In this document: piece after piece, positions 1 to 8,662 of the stretch
How the letters are laid out: each line of letters starts with the position of its first letter
Numbering within the stretch: position 1 is the first letter of the stretch
DNA from: Clostridia bacterium
GTDB lineage: Bacteria; Bacillota; Clostridia; Oscillospirales; Acutalibacteraceae
NCBI GenBank assembly: GCA_017407995.1
Contig: JAFQVM010000013.1
Location: 1 to 64,000 of the forward strand
Direction: 5' to 3'
DNA: 64,000 nt
Position numbers and translations under genes: made by a program
Notes under the pieces: generated by a model
The model's database searches: none
Told to the model about the DNA's origin: nothing
Seen by the model: the letters and a program-made list of their open reading frames with translations, nothing else

Positions 1-632
1 TGAGGACCGTCGAGAATCATCTGGTCGCCTGTGTAAGCGTGGATGGTTGCCATGATACCGCTCTGGATGGGAGCGTAATCATTAAGAGCCTTTGCCATGG
101 GAGCAAGGCAGTTTGTTGTGCAGGATGCAGCGCTGATGATTGTATCCTCTTTTGTAAGAGTATCTTCGTTAACGCTGTAAACGATTGTCTTAAGGTCGTT
201 GCCTGCGGGAGCAGAGATAACAACTTTCTTAGCGCCTGCGTCGATGTGAGCCTGGCTCTTAGCCTTTGAGCAGTAGAAGCCTGTGCACTCAAGAACAACA
301 TCAACACCAAGCTCGCCCCAAGGAAGGTCCTTTGCGTTGGGCATTGCATAGATTGTAATCTCTTTGCCGTCAACTATGATAGCACCGGGAACTTTAACAG
401 TTTTGCCGTCCTCTTCATACTCAGCAGCCTTGTAATCAACTGTGTGAAGATTCTCACCGATTTTTCCACAGTAACCGCCCTGTGCGGTATCGTACTTAAG
501 AAGGTTTGCAAGCATATCAGGGCTTGTAAGGTCGTTGATTGCAACTACCTCATAACCCTCTGCTCCGAACATCTGTCTGAAAGCAAGACGACCGATGCGG
601 CCAAAACCGTTAATAGCAACTTTAACTGACAT
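1..632 (-). CDS. gap: Glyceraldehyde-3-phosphate dehydrogenase, type I (3' end missing at window edge)
   Basis: NAD-dependent glycolytic enzyme that oxidises and phosphorylates glyceraldehyde-3-phosphate in the cytoplasm. About 210 N-terminal residues are present; the family is usually about 335. Seen: an N-terminal Rossmann start with INGFGRIGR, and the active-site motif [10 protein letters not shown] with the catalytic Cys, followed by the HAYTGDQ segment. The ATG at 632 has a GGAGG 8 nt upstream. The rest of the catalytic domain lies beyond position 1. The next gene at 831 is divergent. The identification is secure. Confidence 0.97.
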   Translation of the reverse strand, partial: MSVKVAINGFGRIGRLAFRQMFGAEGYEVVAINDLTSPDMLANLLKYDTAQGGYCGKIGENLHTVDYKAAEYEEDGKTVKVPGAIIVDGKEITIYAMPNAKDLPWGELGVDVVLECTGFYCSKAKSQAHIDAGAKKVVISAPAGNDLKTIVYSVNEDTLTKEDTIISAASCTTNCLAPMAKALNDYAPIQSGIMATIHAYTGDQMILDGP

Positions 633-681
633 TTCAAATTCCTCCGTGTTTTGTTTTTTAATTTGGTTACATACCTTATTT

Positions 682-710
682 ATTTTATACATTTTTTTCG
701 TTACATGCAA
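682..710 (-). promoter_or_regulatory. Possible promoter of gap
   Basis: On the minus strand TTGCAT and TAAAAT are separated by 17 bp, about 50 bp upstream of the gap start. The area is very AT-rich, so another -10 such as TATAAA 2 bp earlier is equally possible. Prediction by eye only. Confidence 0.35.
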
Positions 711-830
711 GCAATTTAAAAAATTTTTACCCCAAATCGGAAACTTTTGTTAATCTAAACAAAATATTAAAATAAGTTGCCCAAAAGGGCATAATACTGC
801 CGAATACATGTGACGAGAGGAAATTGATTT

Positions 831-1535
831 TTGGGGACTGCGGACGACTTGCGGCACTTTTATCGCACCGCAAATGAAAATAAACTGCGTGAAAAACTGC
901 AAAACGAAATAAATTCGGCACTCAACACGGAGCATCAGCTCTTCACTAAGGAACTTGACACACGACAAAAAATCACAAAATGCAGACAGAAATTGCGTGC
1001 GTTAGAAAATTGCAGCAATCTTTCTGACATCTGTCTTTTTGAAGCTACTCCGCTAACCGATTTTTTCATGAACATCTGTTACGCCTGCGACTTGGCACTT
1101 GCAGGAACGGGAAAACGTGTTGTTTTTTCAGGCGATGCCGACAGTGCGTTTATCTGCCGTGAAGCCGTCATGAGGCAAACGCTGAACATTATATCAAACG
1201 CTGCCCTGTACTCTGATTCAGCCGTTATAAGTGCAGAACTTAAAGAAATAAATCAACAAGCATTTCTCACTATTTGCAGCAGCGGCTACCCTGACCTGCC
1301 GAAAATGCAGAACTCACTAAAAAAGACAGGGAGCGGATTGTGGTATGTTTCAAACGTTTCACATCTTCACGGCGCTGCCGCCTTGTTCTACTGTTGCGAC
1401 GGACTTTTGCATGCGGGAATAAGGTTGAAAACCTCTGCAATAAAAACACAAAGACCCGTAAGCGATTTCACTTCTCTGCTGTGCGACAGGCTGTCACCCG
1501 TATACACACACCTGAGCACAGTTGAGGGAATTTAA
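831..1535 (+). CDS. Orphan histidine-kinase-like ATPase domain protein
   Basis: Soluble protein of 234 residues with the C-terminal half of a GHKL/HATPase_c fold. An N-box-like segment (NIISNAALYS) lies near residue 120 and a G-box (GSGLWYVSNVSHLHG) near residue 170. Before them is a charged helical stretch (about 10-60), but no recognisable phospho-acceptor His motif, membrane segment or sensor domain. It starts with TTG at 831 after GAGAGG; no ATG is available near this site. No response regulator is adjacent. Its stop overlaps the convergent spoIID stop by 3-4 bases. It could be an anti-sigma-type or two-component-derived ATPase; the target is unknown. Confidence 0.7.
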   Translation: MGTADDLRHFYRTANENKLREKLQNEINSALNTEHQLFTKELDTRQKITKCRQKLRALENCSNLSDICLFEATPLTDFFMNICYACDLALAGTGKRVVFSGDADSAFICREAVMRQTLNIISNAALYSDSAVISAELKEINQQAFLTICSSGYPDLPKMQNSLKKTGSGLWYVSNVSHLHGAAALFYCCDGLLHAGIRLKTSAIKTQRPVSDFTSLLCDRLSPVYTHLSTVEGI

Positions 1536-2515
1536 TCACTTTCTATTTTTGCGCCTTTATAATAATGGAGAAGTATCTCCTCCCAAGTGCTGCCTTGACG
1601 TGCCATGTAGTCGGCGCCGTACTGGCTCATACCGACTCCGTGGCCATAGCCGTTGGTAGTTATGCGGAAATTCTCATCTTCATATTCAATCTCAAAGGCT
1701 GCGCTGCGAAGTTCAAGAGCCTCACGCACCTGAACACCTGTAAACGTTGTACCGCCTATCTCAACAGTCTCCACATAGCCGGAGTCTGTTTTTTTGATAT
1801 TAGCTGTCCAATCCTCAGGGTTATCACCGAGTTTTACTCCGTCTAAGCCCTTCACAGCCTTTTTAAACTGTTCTTGTGTAAGTACCACCGTACGGCTGTA
1901 ATCAGGTGAAAGCTTATCTCCTGCGCTGGTAACCGACTGCAGATAATCCACCTCATGTCCCCAGACCTCTTCAGAGCTGAACGTCCGACCTGCGCTTATG
2001 GCATGAAATGCAGCGGTTATAAGCTCTCCGTCAAACATGAGCTTTTTACCGAGCACCTCGGTTACCGCCTCCTCTATCTTCTTTTCATATGTTTCATACT
2101 TATCTCCCCACTTCTCCTTGCGAGCAGATTTATCTATATAACCTTGGTGCTTATCGCTGCTGTCGCTTATGTGCGCTCCGTCGAGCGACTCGTCCGAGTC
2201 ATTTTGACGTGCCCTCAAAGCATATGTATAACATGCGACCGCCTGTGCTCTGAGCGCCTGAGAATGGTAGGTTGCAGGCATCTCTGCCGCTACCGCTCCG
2301 ACCACATATTCAAACATCTCTATCTCCGATATCTTCTTTGTAGACGAAGAAAGCACCAGTATAGTATCGTCTTGCGAAATCTCAGCCGCTGCCTGCGTTT
2401 CTTCAACGCTTGTCTGAGTTTCGGTTATGTTCGCTTTTTCGCCGCCTATAGCCGCCACCGGACAAACCAGCAGCACCAACACCAACAAAACCAATATAAG
2501 TCCTTTGTTTGACAT
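1532..2515 (-). CDS. spoIID: Stage II sporulation protein D (SpoIID/LytB domain)
   Basis: SpoIID is a membrane-anchored lytic transglycosylase that thins septal peptidoglycan during forespore engulfment. The 327-residue protein has one N-terminal hydrophobic segment (about 4-22), an acidic linker, then the SpoIID domain. Characteristic parts include EYVVGAVAAEMPATYHSQALRAQ, split here as EYVVGAVAAEMP plus SQALRAQAV near residue 80. The GYGHGVGMSQYGA motif is near the C-terminus. The ATG at 2515 has AGGAGG 8 nt upstream. The paralogous LytB-type amidase enhancers share this domain, but size and architecture fit SpoIID. Its presence suggests a sporulating ancestor. Confidence 0.9.
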   Translation of the reverse strand: MSNKGLILVLLVLVLLVCPVAAIGGEKANITETQTSVEETQAAAEISQDDTILVLSSSTKKISEIEMFEYVVGAVAAEMPATYHSQALRAQAVACYTYALRARQNDSDESLDGAHISDSSDKHQGYIDKSARKEKWGDKYETYEKKIEEAVTEVLGKKLMFDGELITAAFHAISAGRTFSSEEVWGHEVDYLQSVTSAGDKLSPDYSRTVVLTQEQFKKAVKGLDGVKLGDNPEDWTANIKKTDSGYVETVEIGGTTFTGVQVREALELRSAAFEIEYEDENFRITTNGYGHGVGMSQYGADYMARQGSTWEEILLHYYKGAKIESD

Positions 2516-2533
2516 GTTTGAACCTCCTGTAAC

Positions 2534-2563
2534 TTGACTTTTTATGCCAATTTGGTGTAGAAT
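2534..2563 (+). promoter_or_regulatory. Promoter of the citrate synthase gene
   Basis: TTGACT and TAGAAT are separated by 18 bp in the intergenic region divergent from spoIID, about 45 bp upstream of the citrate synthase ATG. The match to a vegetative sigma-A promoter is reasonable, though predicted by eye. Confidence 0.5.
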
Positions 2564-2608
2564 AGATTTTATATTGAAAACAAGTATACTTGCGGAAAGG
2601 AGAACAAA

Positions 2609-4030
2609 ATGGCAAGTTACATATCTACTGTATCAAATGATGCCCTTAAAAGCTTATGCTCGGAAATAACTAAGTATAACAAAATTAATTCCAACGACTT
2701 TGAACGCTTCCAGGTAAAGCGTGGTTTGAGAAATTCCGACGGCACCGGTGTCATGGCAGGTCTTACAAGAATATGCAGCGTTGAAGGCTACTATATGCGT
2801 GACGGTGAGCGTCTGCCTGTAGACGGTCGTCTTATATACAGAGGAATAGACATCAACGATATCGTTGACGGCTGCGAAAAAGAACATCGCTTCGGCTTTG
2901 AAGAGGTCGCATGGCTTCTCCTTTTCGGTACTATGCCATCAAAAAGCCAGCTTGACAAGTTCAGTAAAATTCTTGCTGAAAGCCGTGAGCTTCCTGAAGA
3001 TTTTATCGAAGACATGATAATGAAAGCTCCGTCCCCGAACATAATGAATAAGCTTTCACGTTCGGTTTTGGCACTCTACTCATATGACGAAAATCCCGAT
3101 GAGATATCCGTCGAAAACGTACTTCGCCAATCGATTCAGCTTTTGGCACAGGTTCCGATGATTATGGCTTATGCTTATCAGGTCAAACGCCGCAACTACT
3201 ACCGCCAAAGTATGTATCTTCATCCGGTTGACAAAACCCAGAAAACTGCTGAGGCTGTTCTGCGCTCCATAAGAGCTGACAAGGAGTTTACGCCTGAAGA
3301 GGCTGCTCTGTTAGACCTCTGTCTGATTCTTCACGCAGAGCACGGCGGCGGTAACAACTCAACCTTTGCTACCCGTGTACTCACCTCCAGCGGCACAGAT
3401 ACATATTCGGCTATTGCCGCAGGCATAGGGTCTCTCAAAGGACCTAAGCACGGCGGTGCGAACATAAAAGTTACTGAGATGGTAAAACACATCCATGAGG
3501 GTGTCAGTGACATAACAGACGAGGGTCAGGTTGCAGATTTTCTGACAAAGATACTCAACAAAGAGGCCGGCGACCGTTCAGGTCTTATCTACGGTATGGG
3601 TCACGCTGTTTACACTATATCTGACCCAAGAGCAGTTATTCTCAAGAAGCGTGCTGAAGAGTATTCCAAAAAGTGCGGTATGCATGACGAATTCCGTCTG
3701 CTTGAGCTTATCGAGATGCTCACTCCGCAGATACTCGCCGCCAAAGGCAATAACAAAAAAGTTTGTGCGAACGTCGACCTCTACTCAGGTCTGATATACA
3801 ATATGCTCGGCATCCCCGAGGACCTCTATACCCCACTGTTTACAGTCGCACGAGTAGCAGGCTGGTCCGCTCACAGAATGGAAGAACTTATCACAGGCGG
3901 CAGAATAATCAGGCCCGCTTACAAGAGCGTGTCCCTGCCCAAGAGATACGTACCTCTTGAAGAGCGAATTGATAACTATGCAGGTTACGACGGAAACTAC
4001 ATTCCGAGTGAAGAACGCACTGATGTCTAA
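2609..4030 (+). CDS. gltA: Citrate synthase
   Basis: Condenses acetyl-CoA with oxaloacetate to citrate, feeding the oxidative branch toward 2-oxoglutarate and glutamate. The protein is 473 residues, at the long end for the family. Seen: the signature around EHGGGNNSTFATRV with the active-site His, GPKHGGAN, GMGHAVYTISDPRA, and the C-terminal RVAGWSAHRMEE segment. The ATG follows GGAAAGGAG. Two membrane protein genes follow on the same strand within 28 bases and probably share the transcript. A 2-methylcitrate synthase cannot be excluded by sequence alone, but no propionate genes are nearby. Confidence 0.95.
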   Translation: MASYISTVSNDALKSLCSEITKYNKINSNDFERFQVKRGLRNSDGTGVMAGLTRICSVEGYYMRDGERLPVDGRLIYRGIDINDIVDGCEKEHRFGFEEVAWLLLFGTMPSKSQLDKFSKILAESRELPEDFIEDMIMKAPSPNIMNKLSRSVLALYSYDENPDEISVENVLRQSIQLLAQVPMIMAYAYQVKRRNYYRQSMYLHPVDKTQKTAEAVLRSIRADKEFTPEEAALLDLCLILHAEHGGGNNSTFATRVLTSSGTDTYSAIAAGIGSLKGPKHGGANIKVTEMVKHIHEGVSDITDEGQVADFLTKILNKEAGDRSGLIYGMGHAVYTISDPRAVILKKRAEEYSKKCGMHDEFRLLELIEMLTPQILAAKGNNKKVCANVDLYSGLIYNMLGIPEDLYTPLFTVARVAGWSAHRMEELITGGRIIRPAYKSVSLPKRYVPLEERIDNYAGYDGNYIPSEERTDV

Positions 4031-4057
4031 TCAAACAAACAGTTAGGACTGATACAA

Positions 4058-4951
4058 ATGAAAAAAGAAAAAAATCCTATAAATCTGATGCTTGCATTTT
4101 TCGGGATAGCTCTCGTAGCTGTCATCCCCGTGCGTTGCTATCAGTTTATAAAAATTCTGGAACCCGGCACAGGCTTCTATGAAAAAACCGACTGGAGCGT
4201 ATGGTTTTTATATATCTTTATCCCGATAGTTTGCATAGCACTTGCAGTCATCTCCCTGTCAAAGAAAAAGACTCTCGTCTATGACAACAAACCAATCAAG
4301 TCTATTGCTGTTGCCCTTGCCGCTTTCATGCTGGCACTGACACTTATTATTGATGCTGTCGAGCAGTTCGGCACTGCGTTTTCCTTATTAAACAACACTC
4401 CCATCTTCTACGGAGAATCAGTCGGTCTTTTCAAGTCAGGTGCCGCAGCAAGAGTTTTTGAAGCAATCGCTGCAGTTATATGCACAGTATATTTTACAAT
4501 TTTCGGTTACGGTCACATAACAGGTAAAAGCTGCGCTGTTGACAATAAGCTCATGGCACTCTTCCCTGTAATATGGTGTATCTGCAGGCTTATGCACCGT
4601 TTTATGCAGACTATAAACTATCTCAACGTTTCCGACCTCATGTTTGAATTGTTTATGTGCGTTATCCTTATGCTTTTCTTCATGGCTTTCGCACAGCTCA
4701 ACTCAAACGTGAACGCAGATAATCTCTCATGGAAACTCGCAGCTTACGGGCTTCCCGCTGCGCTTCTCTGTCTGCTCTGCTTCCTGCCCAGATTCATCAT
4801 GCTTATCACAGGCCGTTCAGACTCACTCTATACAGAATCACCTGTTGAGTGGTGCGACCTCGGATGCGCTGTTTTCATCATAACGCTCATCATGAGCCGT
4901 CTGGGTATTGCATCAAAAAAACATGAAACAAACAGTGAGGCTGAAAACTGA
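4058..4951 (+). CDS. Integral membrane protein of unknown function
   Basis: 297 residues, with seven or eight hydrophobic segments spread along the length and short charged loops (for example SKKKTLVYDNK after the second). I do not recognise a family or catalytic motif. It starts 28 bp after citrate synthase with a modest AGGA site. Its TGA shares one base with the ATG of the following transporter, so the two are probably translationally coupled and co-expressed. Confidence 0.75.
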   Translation: MKKEKNPINLMLAFFGIALVAVIPVRCYQFIKILEPGTGFYEKTDWSVWFLYIFIPIVCIALAVISLSKKKTLVYDNKPIKSIAVALAAFMLALTLIIDAVEQFGTAFSLLNNTPIFYGESVGLFKSGAAARVFEAIAAVICTVYFTIFGYGHITGKSCAVDNKLMALFPVIWCICRLMHRFMQTINYLNVSDLMFELFMCVILMLFFMAFAQLNSNVNADNLSWKLAAYGLPAALLCLLCFLPRFIMLITGRSDSLYTESPVEWCDLGCAVFIITLIMSRLGIASKKHETNSEAEN

Positions 4952-5892
4952 TGTTTATTGAAAACCTCATGATTGCGGCTCAACAAGTCGCCATTCTCTA
5001 TGTGCTTGTTGCAGTCGGCTTCTTCGCAGACAAAACCGGCCTTTTCACCGAAAAGGCCGCTCGTCTTTGTACAGACCTTTTATTCTATATTGTAACTACT
5101 GCCAAAATCGTGCAGTCGTTTCTTGCAATGGAGTATAACGCTCAGACCGCAAAAGAACTTGCAATAGCTGCGGGTTGCGGTGCGTTGCTGCACATAATCA
5201 GCATTGGAATCAGCTTTCTTGTTTTCAACAAATCTCCGGCGGGCAGGGCTGCAATATTCAAATATGCCTGCACTTACGGCAACTGCGGATATATGGCTCT
5301 TCCGCTCGCCTCTGCAGTTCTCGGCAATCAAGGCGTTTTCTACTGTTCGGCAGTCATAATGTCCTTCCAGATTTTCTCTTTTACTCACGGTATCTGGCTG
5401 ATGTCACGCTCCGAAACAGGCGAAAAGACAAAGTTTGACATCAAAAAAATCATAATAAATCCCGGAACTATAGCTGTTGCCATCGGTTTGCCGCTGTTTC
5501 TGCTGTCGGTTGACTTGCCTATAATTCTCAACGAGCCGATAAATTATCTCGCAGAGCTGAACACTCCCGTTGCGATGCTGATTTTCGGAACATACCTTGC
5601 TCATACAAACGCCAAGTCCGCTCTCAAAGAATGGCGTATACTTGCCGTTTCGGGAGTAAAGCTCATTCTCATTCCGCTGATATGTTTAGGACTTTTTAAA
5701 CTCTTCGGACTCAGCGGTACGCTGCTGACAGCACTGATAATCTCAGCGAGCGCACCGACCGCCAACAACACTGTAATGTTCGCCGCAAAGTACGGAAAAG
5801 ATACAGGCCTTGCTTCACAGACGGTAGCAATCGTAAGTTTTATTTCAATAATAACCATGCCGATATTTATAGGAATTGCAAGTGTAGCATAA
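4951..5892 (+). CDS. AEC-family (auxin efflux carrier-like) transporter
   Basis: 313-residue membrane protein with about ten hydrophobic helices in two halves. This is the layout of the AEC / membrane-transport-protein family, which in bacteria includes malate and other carboxylate carriers. Supporting features are the N-terminal VLVAVGFFADKTGLF segment, the polar motif ACTYGNCGYMALPLA near residue 110, and the SASAPTANNTVMFA segment near residue 270. The TGATG junction with the preceding gene suggests coupling. Proximity to citrate synthase would fit a di- or tricarboxylate substrate, but this is inference. Confidence 0.85.
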   Translation: MFIENLMIAAQQVAILYVLVAVGFFADKTGLFTEKAARLCTDLLFYIVTTAKIVQSFLAMEYNAQTAKELAIAAGCGALLHIISIGISFLVFNKSPAGRAAIFKYACTYGNCGYMALPLASAVLGNQGVFYCSAVIMSFQIFSFTHGIWLMSRSETGEKTKFDIKKIIINPGTIAVAIGLPLFLLSVDLPIILNEPINYLAELNTPVAMLIFGTYLAHTNAKSALKEWRILAVSGVKLILIPLICLGLFKLFGLSGTLLTALIISASAPTANNTVMFAAKYGKDTGLASQTVAIVSFISIITMPIFIGIASVA

Positions 5893-5898
5893 ATCAGA

Positions 5899-5934
5899 AA
5901 AAAGACCCCGATTCAAATGAATTGGGGTCTTTTA
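5899..5934. terminator. Rho-independent terminator, bidirectional
   Basis: A stem formed by AAAGACCCC and GGGGTCTTT flanks an ATTCAAATGAAT core, with A and T runs on both sides. It sits between the convergent transporter and glycosidase genes. Its 17-nt core CCCCGATTCAAATGAAT recurs in the terminator at 8590-8619. Confidence 0.85.
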
Positions 5935-5950
5935 AATATTTCATTATTTA

Positions 5951-8308
5951 TCAAAGCTTAATGCGAACGGTTTTTATCTCCCAAGGTCGGAATTTGAGAC
6001 TGCCGTCCAAAACCGCAGTAATTTCGTTACCGAGCAAATCCGTTTCTGCACTCACAATACCGGTTGCCCAGTTAAGCTGTGCGACAGCCTGCTCGTCGGA
6101 ATAATTGCAAAAACGAGCAAGAATATCTCCGTCCTCCTGATAAAAAGTTGTAAGAACAACCTCACCGCCGTCAGTTTTCAATGTTGCAGCGGTAAATTCA
6201 TCCAAATCCCCGTTACCTTTTGCAATATACGCTACTGTCGGCGGATATGCATAAGATACGGCTTTGCGATGCAAGTCTGCATCTGAAAGCGAAGAGTCAA
6301 ACGGTAAAATCGCAAACTCGTCTTCGTATATGCCGTCAAGCATTTTTGTTCCGCACATATATAAATTTGCATATAAAAGCGGAATTGACAGGCGATTGCC
6401 GCTGACGGCAGAACCCATACATCCGTGGTTAAACACCGCCAGACCGTTCTTGCTGTCACGAAGGCAGACCCAGTAAATACCGTTAAGATATGTTGTGGAG
6501 TTAAACGAGTCCTCGGGGGACACCTTTTCATCGATAATAATCAAATCTTCCTTATACCAATAATCCTCCGTCACACGGATATCTCCGCTCCAGTCGGAAA
6601 TTGAATATGGCAGGTCACGCACCATACGGCGGTCACTGTCAAGGCACAGGTTCATATTAAAACACAGCTTACCTTCGTGACGGTGGCCGTTAACAGTAAG
6701 GGATTTCTTAAGGCCCATCTTTTCACCGATTTTGCCCACGTGCTCACCATGCATTTCAAAATGTGTTTTGCAGTCAATACGTGGATTATCCCCGTTAAAG
6801 CGCATCTCAAATCGATAAGGGATTCCGCCTATGTCGCCCTCTTGAACAGCTGTTGCTCCTACAGAAGATATATTAACGTTCCAGCGACCCTTTGACACAC
6901 AATCGACATCTTCAACACAAGCGCTGAAAAGTTCACCCGCTCCGTTATCAAATATGCGTCTGCCGTTTTTGTCATCAATGTACGCAATACCTAAATCGGT
7001 AAGCTTCAAGCTGTACCGTGGAGTAACAAGTTCACCGCTTTCGGCAGACCAAGAATATCTGTTTGTGAAATCAAAGTTTGAACTGTCTTCAAGGCGTTTA
7101 ACGGTAAATGGCGGCAGCTCAACATGAACTTTTTTGCCGGAAACTTCAACCCACTCATCAATGGCAAAGGAATGAACATTGACAGCAAGCAAAGCATCCT
7201 CATTAGGAGAAGCAAAGCGGCTGAGGATTGTGTCTAAAGCTTTTATTCCTACAACCTTTGACGCATTGAGAGAAGATGGGATAAAACGACGGGCTAAATC
7301 CAGCAGGCCACAAATTGTCACATCGTGGTGCTGCGCTGCGAGAGCATACTTCCAAGCTTCATCAATTTTGTCACGCTGCGGTTTTGCTCCAAGCATAACT
7401 GCAAGGGCATCCAGTTTTTCAGACTGAACAGCTGCAACTTCGGCTGCACGGCAACCATTAAAAATCTCGTTACCGCAATATCCCCATGGCATCTGCACAT
7501 GGAAATCGTTATCCGTTGTCAACAGCTCATCCTTGGCTTCGCCGTAAATTTCAGGTATCTCCTCAAGAAGCACATACTGATAGTTATCCTTACCCTCTGT
7601 GTAAGCGGTTAATGGCTCGATATCCTGTGTCAAATCATCATACCTTGAGGCTAACAGTGGTGAATACTTTGAAAACATTTCTTCAAAATCCTCAAGAGAA
7701 TAAAGTTCGCTACGTGGCCAGCGGGAAAGAATCCAATTGTCAACAGTAGTGCAGTTGTAGCCCCTGCCCTGCTTGTCATATGTGGGAACTGCAGGAATTT
7801 CACTGCCATCTTTTCCTATCCATCGACCCCAGGCGGAGTCAAAAGTTCTCGGATATCCGTAGCCCATAACATGAGAACGAAAAATCGCTGCATCATAACC
7901 GCAAAGCTTTATAAGCTGCGGAGTCTGGTTGTTGAGGGCATATTCCGAAATAGCATAGACAGACGGCGTTTTTCCAAAATATTGCATATTGGTACGTACA
8001 GCATATGTGAGCTGACGGGCATTCGATTCCTCGGAAATTGAAAGCGATAACGGCTGACCGTAGGTTGTAGCTCCAAGGCCCACTCTGTCAGGATATTTTT
8101 TTAGAAGCTCCGCAATCATTTCAACCACTTCAGGGTCACATTTTGAAAACTCGTCAAATGTAAACGACTCATAATCAAGACCAATTTTAAGCTTCGGATA
8201 TTTTTCCATCCACTCAAAAATATTCTTGAGTCTCGACTTTACCTCATCCTTCCAAAGAACATATCCGCCATGGTCATATGTCAATATATAGAGCTTCTTT
8301 TGTTCCAT
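5951..8308 (-). CDS. Glycoside hydrolase family 38-like protein (alpha-mannosidase family)
   Basis: 785-residue protein with an N-terminal GH38-type barrel (about 1-270), a helical middle segment with AAQHHDVT near residue 345 (GH38 enzymes carry a similar QHHD zinc site), and a beta-rich C-terminal half. GH38 enzymes remove alpha-linked mannose. The usual N-terminal HxHxD zinc motif is not evident; the equivalent spot reads LTYDHGGYVLW. Substrate and even activity are therefore uncertain. No signal peptide, so it is probably cytoplasmic. The ATG at 8308 has AAAGGA 8 nt upstream and a strong promoter about 40 bp before it. A longer upstream reading frame exists but would begin within the promoter. 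Confidence 0.8.
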   Translation of the reverse strand: MEQKKLYILTYDHGGYVLWKDEVKSRLKNIFEWMEKYPKLKIGLDYESFTFDEFSKCDPEVVEMIAELLKKYPDRVGLGATTYGQPLSLSISEESNARQLTYAVRTNMQYFGKTPSVYAISEYALNNQTPQLIKLCGYDAAIFRSHVMGYGYPRTFDSAWGRWIGKDGSEIPAVPTYDKQGRGYNCTTVDNWILSRWPRSELYSLEDFEEMFSKYSPLLASRYDDLTQDIEPLTAYTEGKDNYQYVLLEEIPEIYGEAKDELLTTDNDFHVQMPWGYCGNEIFNGCRAAEVAAVQSEKLDALAVMLGAKPQRDKIDEAWKYALAAQHHDVTICGLLDLARRFIPSSLNASKVVGIKALDTILSRFASPNEDALLAVNVHSFAIDEWVEVSGKKVHVELPPFTVKRLEDSSNFDFTNRYSWSAESGELVTPRYSLKLTDLGIAYIDDKNGRRIFDNGAGELFSACVEDVDCVSKGRWNVNISSVGATAVQEGDIGGIPYRFEMRFNGDNPRIDCKTHFEMHGEHVGKIGEKMGLKKSLTVNGHRHEGKLCFNMNLCLDSDRRMVRDLPYSISDWSGDIRVTEDYWYKEDLIIIDEKVSPEDSFNSTTYLNGIYWVCLRDSKNGLAVFNHGCMGSAVSGNRLSIPLLYANLYMCGTKMLDGIYEDEFAILPFDSSLSDADLHRKAVSYAYPPTVAYIAKGNGDLDEFTAATLKTDGGEVVLTTFYQEDGDILARFCNYSDEQAVAQLNWATGIVSAETDLLGNEITAVLDGSLKFRPWEIKTVRIKL

Positions 8309-8345
8309 AAAGTCATCCTTTCTTGCTGTTTTTTTATCCATCTTA

Positions 8346-8374
8346 ATTGTAACATAGTTGTACTTATAATTCAA
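8346..8374 (-). promoter_or_regulatory. Promoter of the GH38-like gene
   Basis: On the minus strand TTGAAT and TACAAT are separated by exactly 17 bp. The predicted transcription start is about 30 bases before the ATG at 8308. This placement argues against the longer upstream start at 8392. Confidence 0.65.
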
Positions 8375-8379
8375 ATTAA

Positions 8380-8506
8380 AATCGCAAACCACGCCCGAAA
8401 GGACGTGGTTTGAATAATAACCCTATAAGGGCAAACAATACCAGCGGCACCTAAAGATGCACCTAAGCAACACCAACCGCAAATTGGTGTTGCTTTTTCT
8501 ATTATA
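8380..8506 (-). ncRNA. Candidate small structured RNA or decayed mobile-element end
   Basis: Intergenic stretch with two strong hairpins. Hairpin one is AGCAACACCAA/TTGGTGTTGCT with a 7-nt loop (8466-8494). Hairpin two is AAACCACG/CGTGGTTT with further pairing inward (8386-8411). On the minus strand a TATAAT at 8501-8506 stands just upstream, with a weak TTGTTA 19 bp before it. Hairpin two is then followed by a T-rich run, the layout of a roughly 110-nt independent transcript. On the plus strand, hairpin one followed by TTTTTCT is itself a terminator. A miniature or IS200-like remnant is an alternative. A 62-codon GTG reading frame here lacks a ribosome site and is not credited. Confidence 0.3.
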
Positions 8507-8555
8507 TCAAAGAAGATCTTTTTTCTAACAATGAACGCTTCCGCTTTGGTGTTTT

Positions 8556-8574
8556 CCACAAGTATAACTTGTGG
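8556..8574. promoter_or_regulatory. Perfect inverted repeat, possible operator
   Basis: CCACAAGT and ACTTGTGG are separated by ATA: a perfect 8-bp dyad with a 3-bp centre. The two arms are adjacent to the 8590-8619 terminator and upstream of the minus-strand structured transcript. The size suits a dimeric repressor site. No regulator is assigned. Confidence 0.3.
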
Positions 8575-8589
8575 TTGATTTCATAAATA

Positions 8590-8619
8590 AAACCCCCGAT
8601 TCAAATGAATCGGGGGTTT
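8590..8619. terminator. Rho-independent terminator, bidirectional
   Basis: Perfect 13-bp stem AAACCCCCGATTC/GAATCGGGGGTTT with an AAAT loop and A/T runs on both sides. It lies 44 bp beyond the stop of the minus-strand membrane protein gene at 8663 and should end that operon. Confidence 0.88.
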
Positions 8620-8662
8620 CTTAATCCTTTTTTATCACGGCAAAAATGCATTTGCAGTTTTC

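Noticed and set aside
2791..3042. Reading frames antisense to citrate synthase and similar long antisense frames elsewhere
   Set aside because: They have no ribosome sites or family features and mirror codon periodicity of the real genes.
8309..8392. Upstream start for the GH38-like gene
   Set aside because: The 28 extra codons lie across the TTGAAT/TACAAT promoter, and the internal ATG has a good ribosome site.
8371..8559. 62-codon minus-strand peptide (Cys-rich, RiPP-like appearance)
   Set aside because: It uses a GTG without ribosome site, and runs straight through two hairpins and the promoter of the GH38-like gene; coding is not supported.
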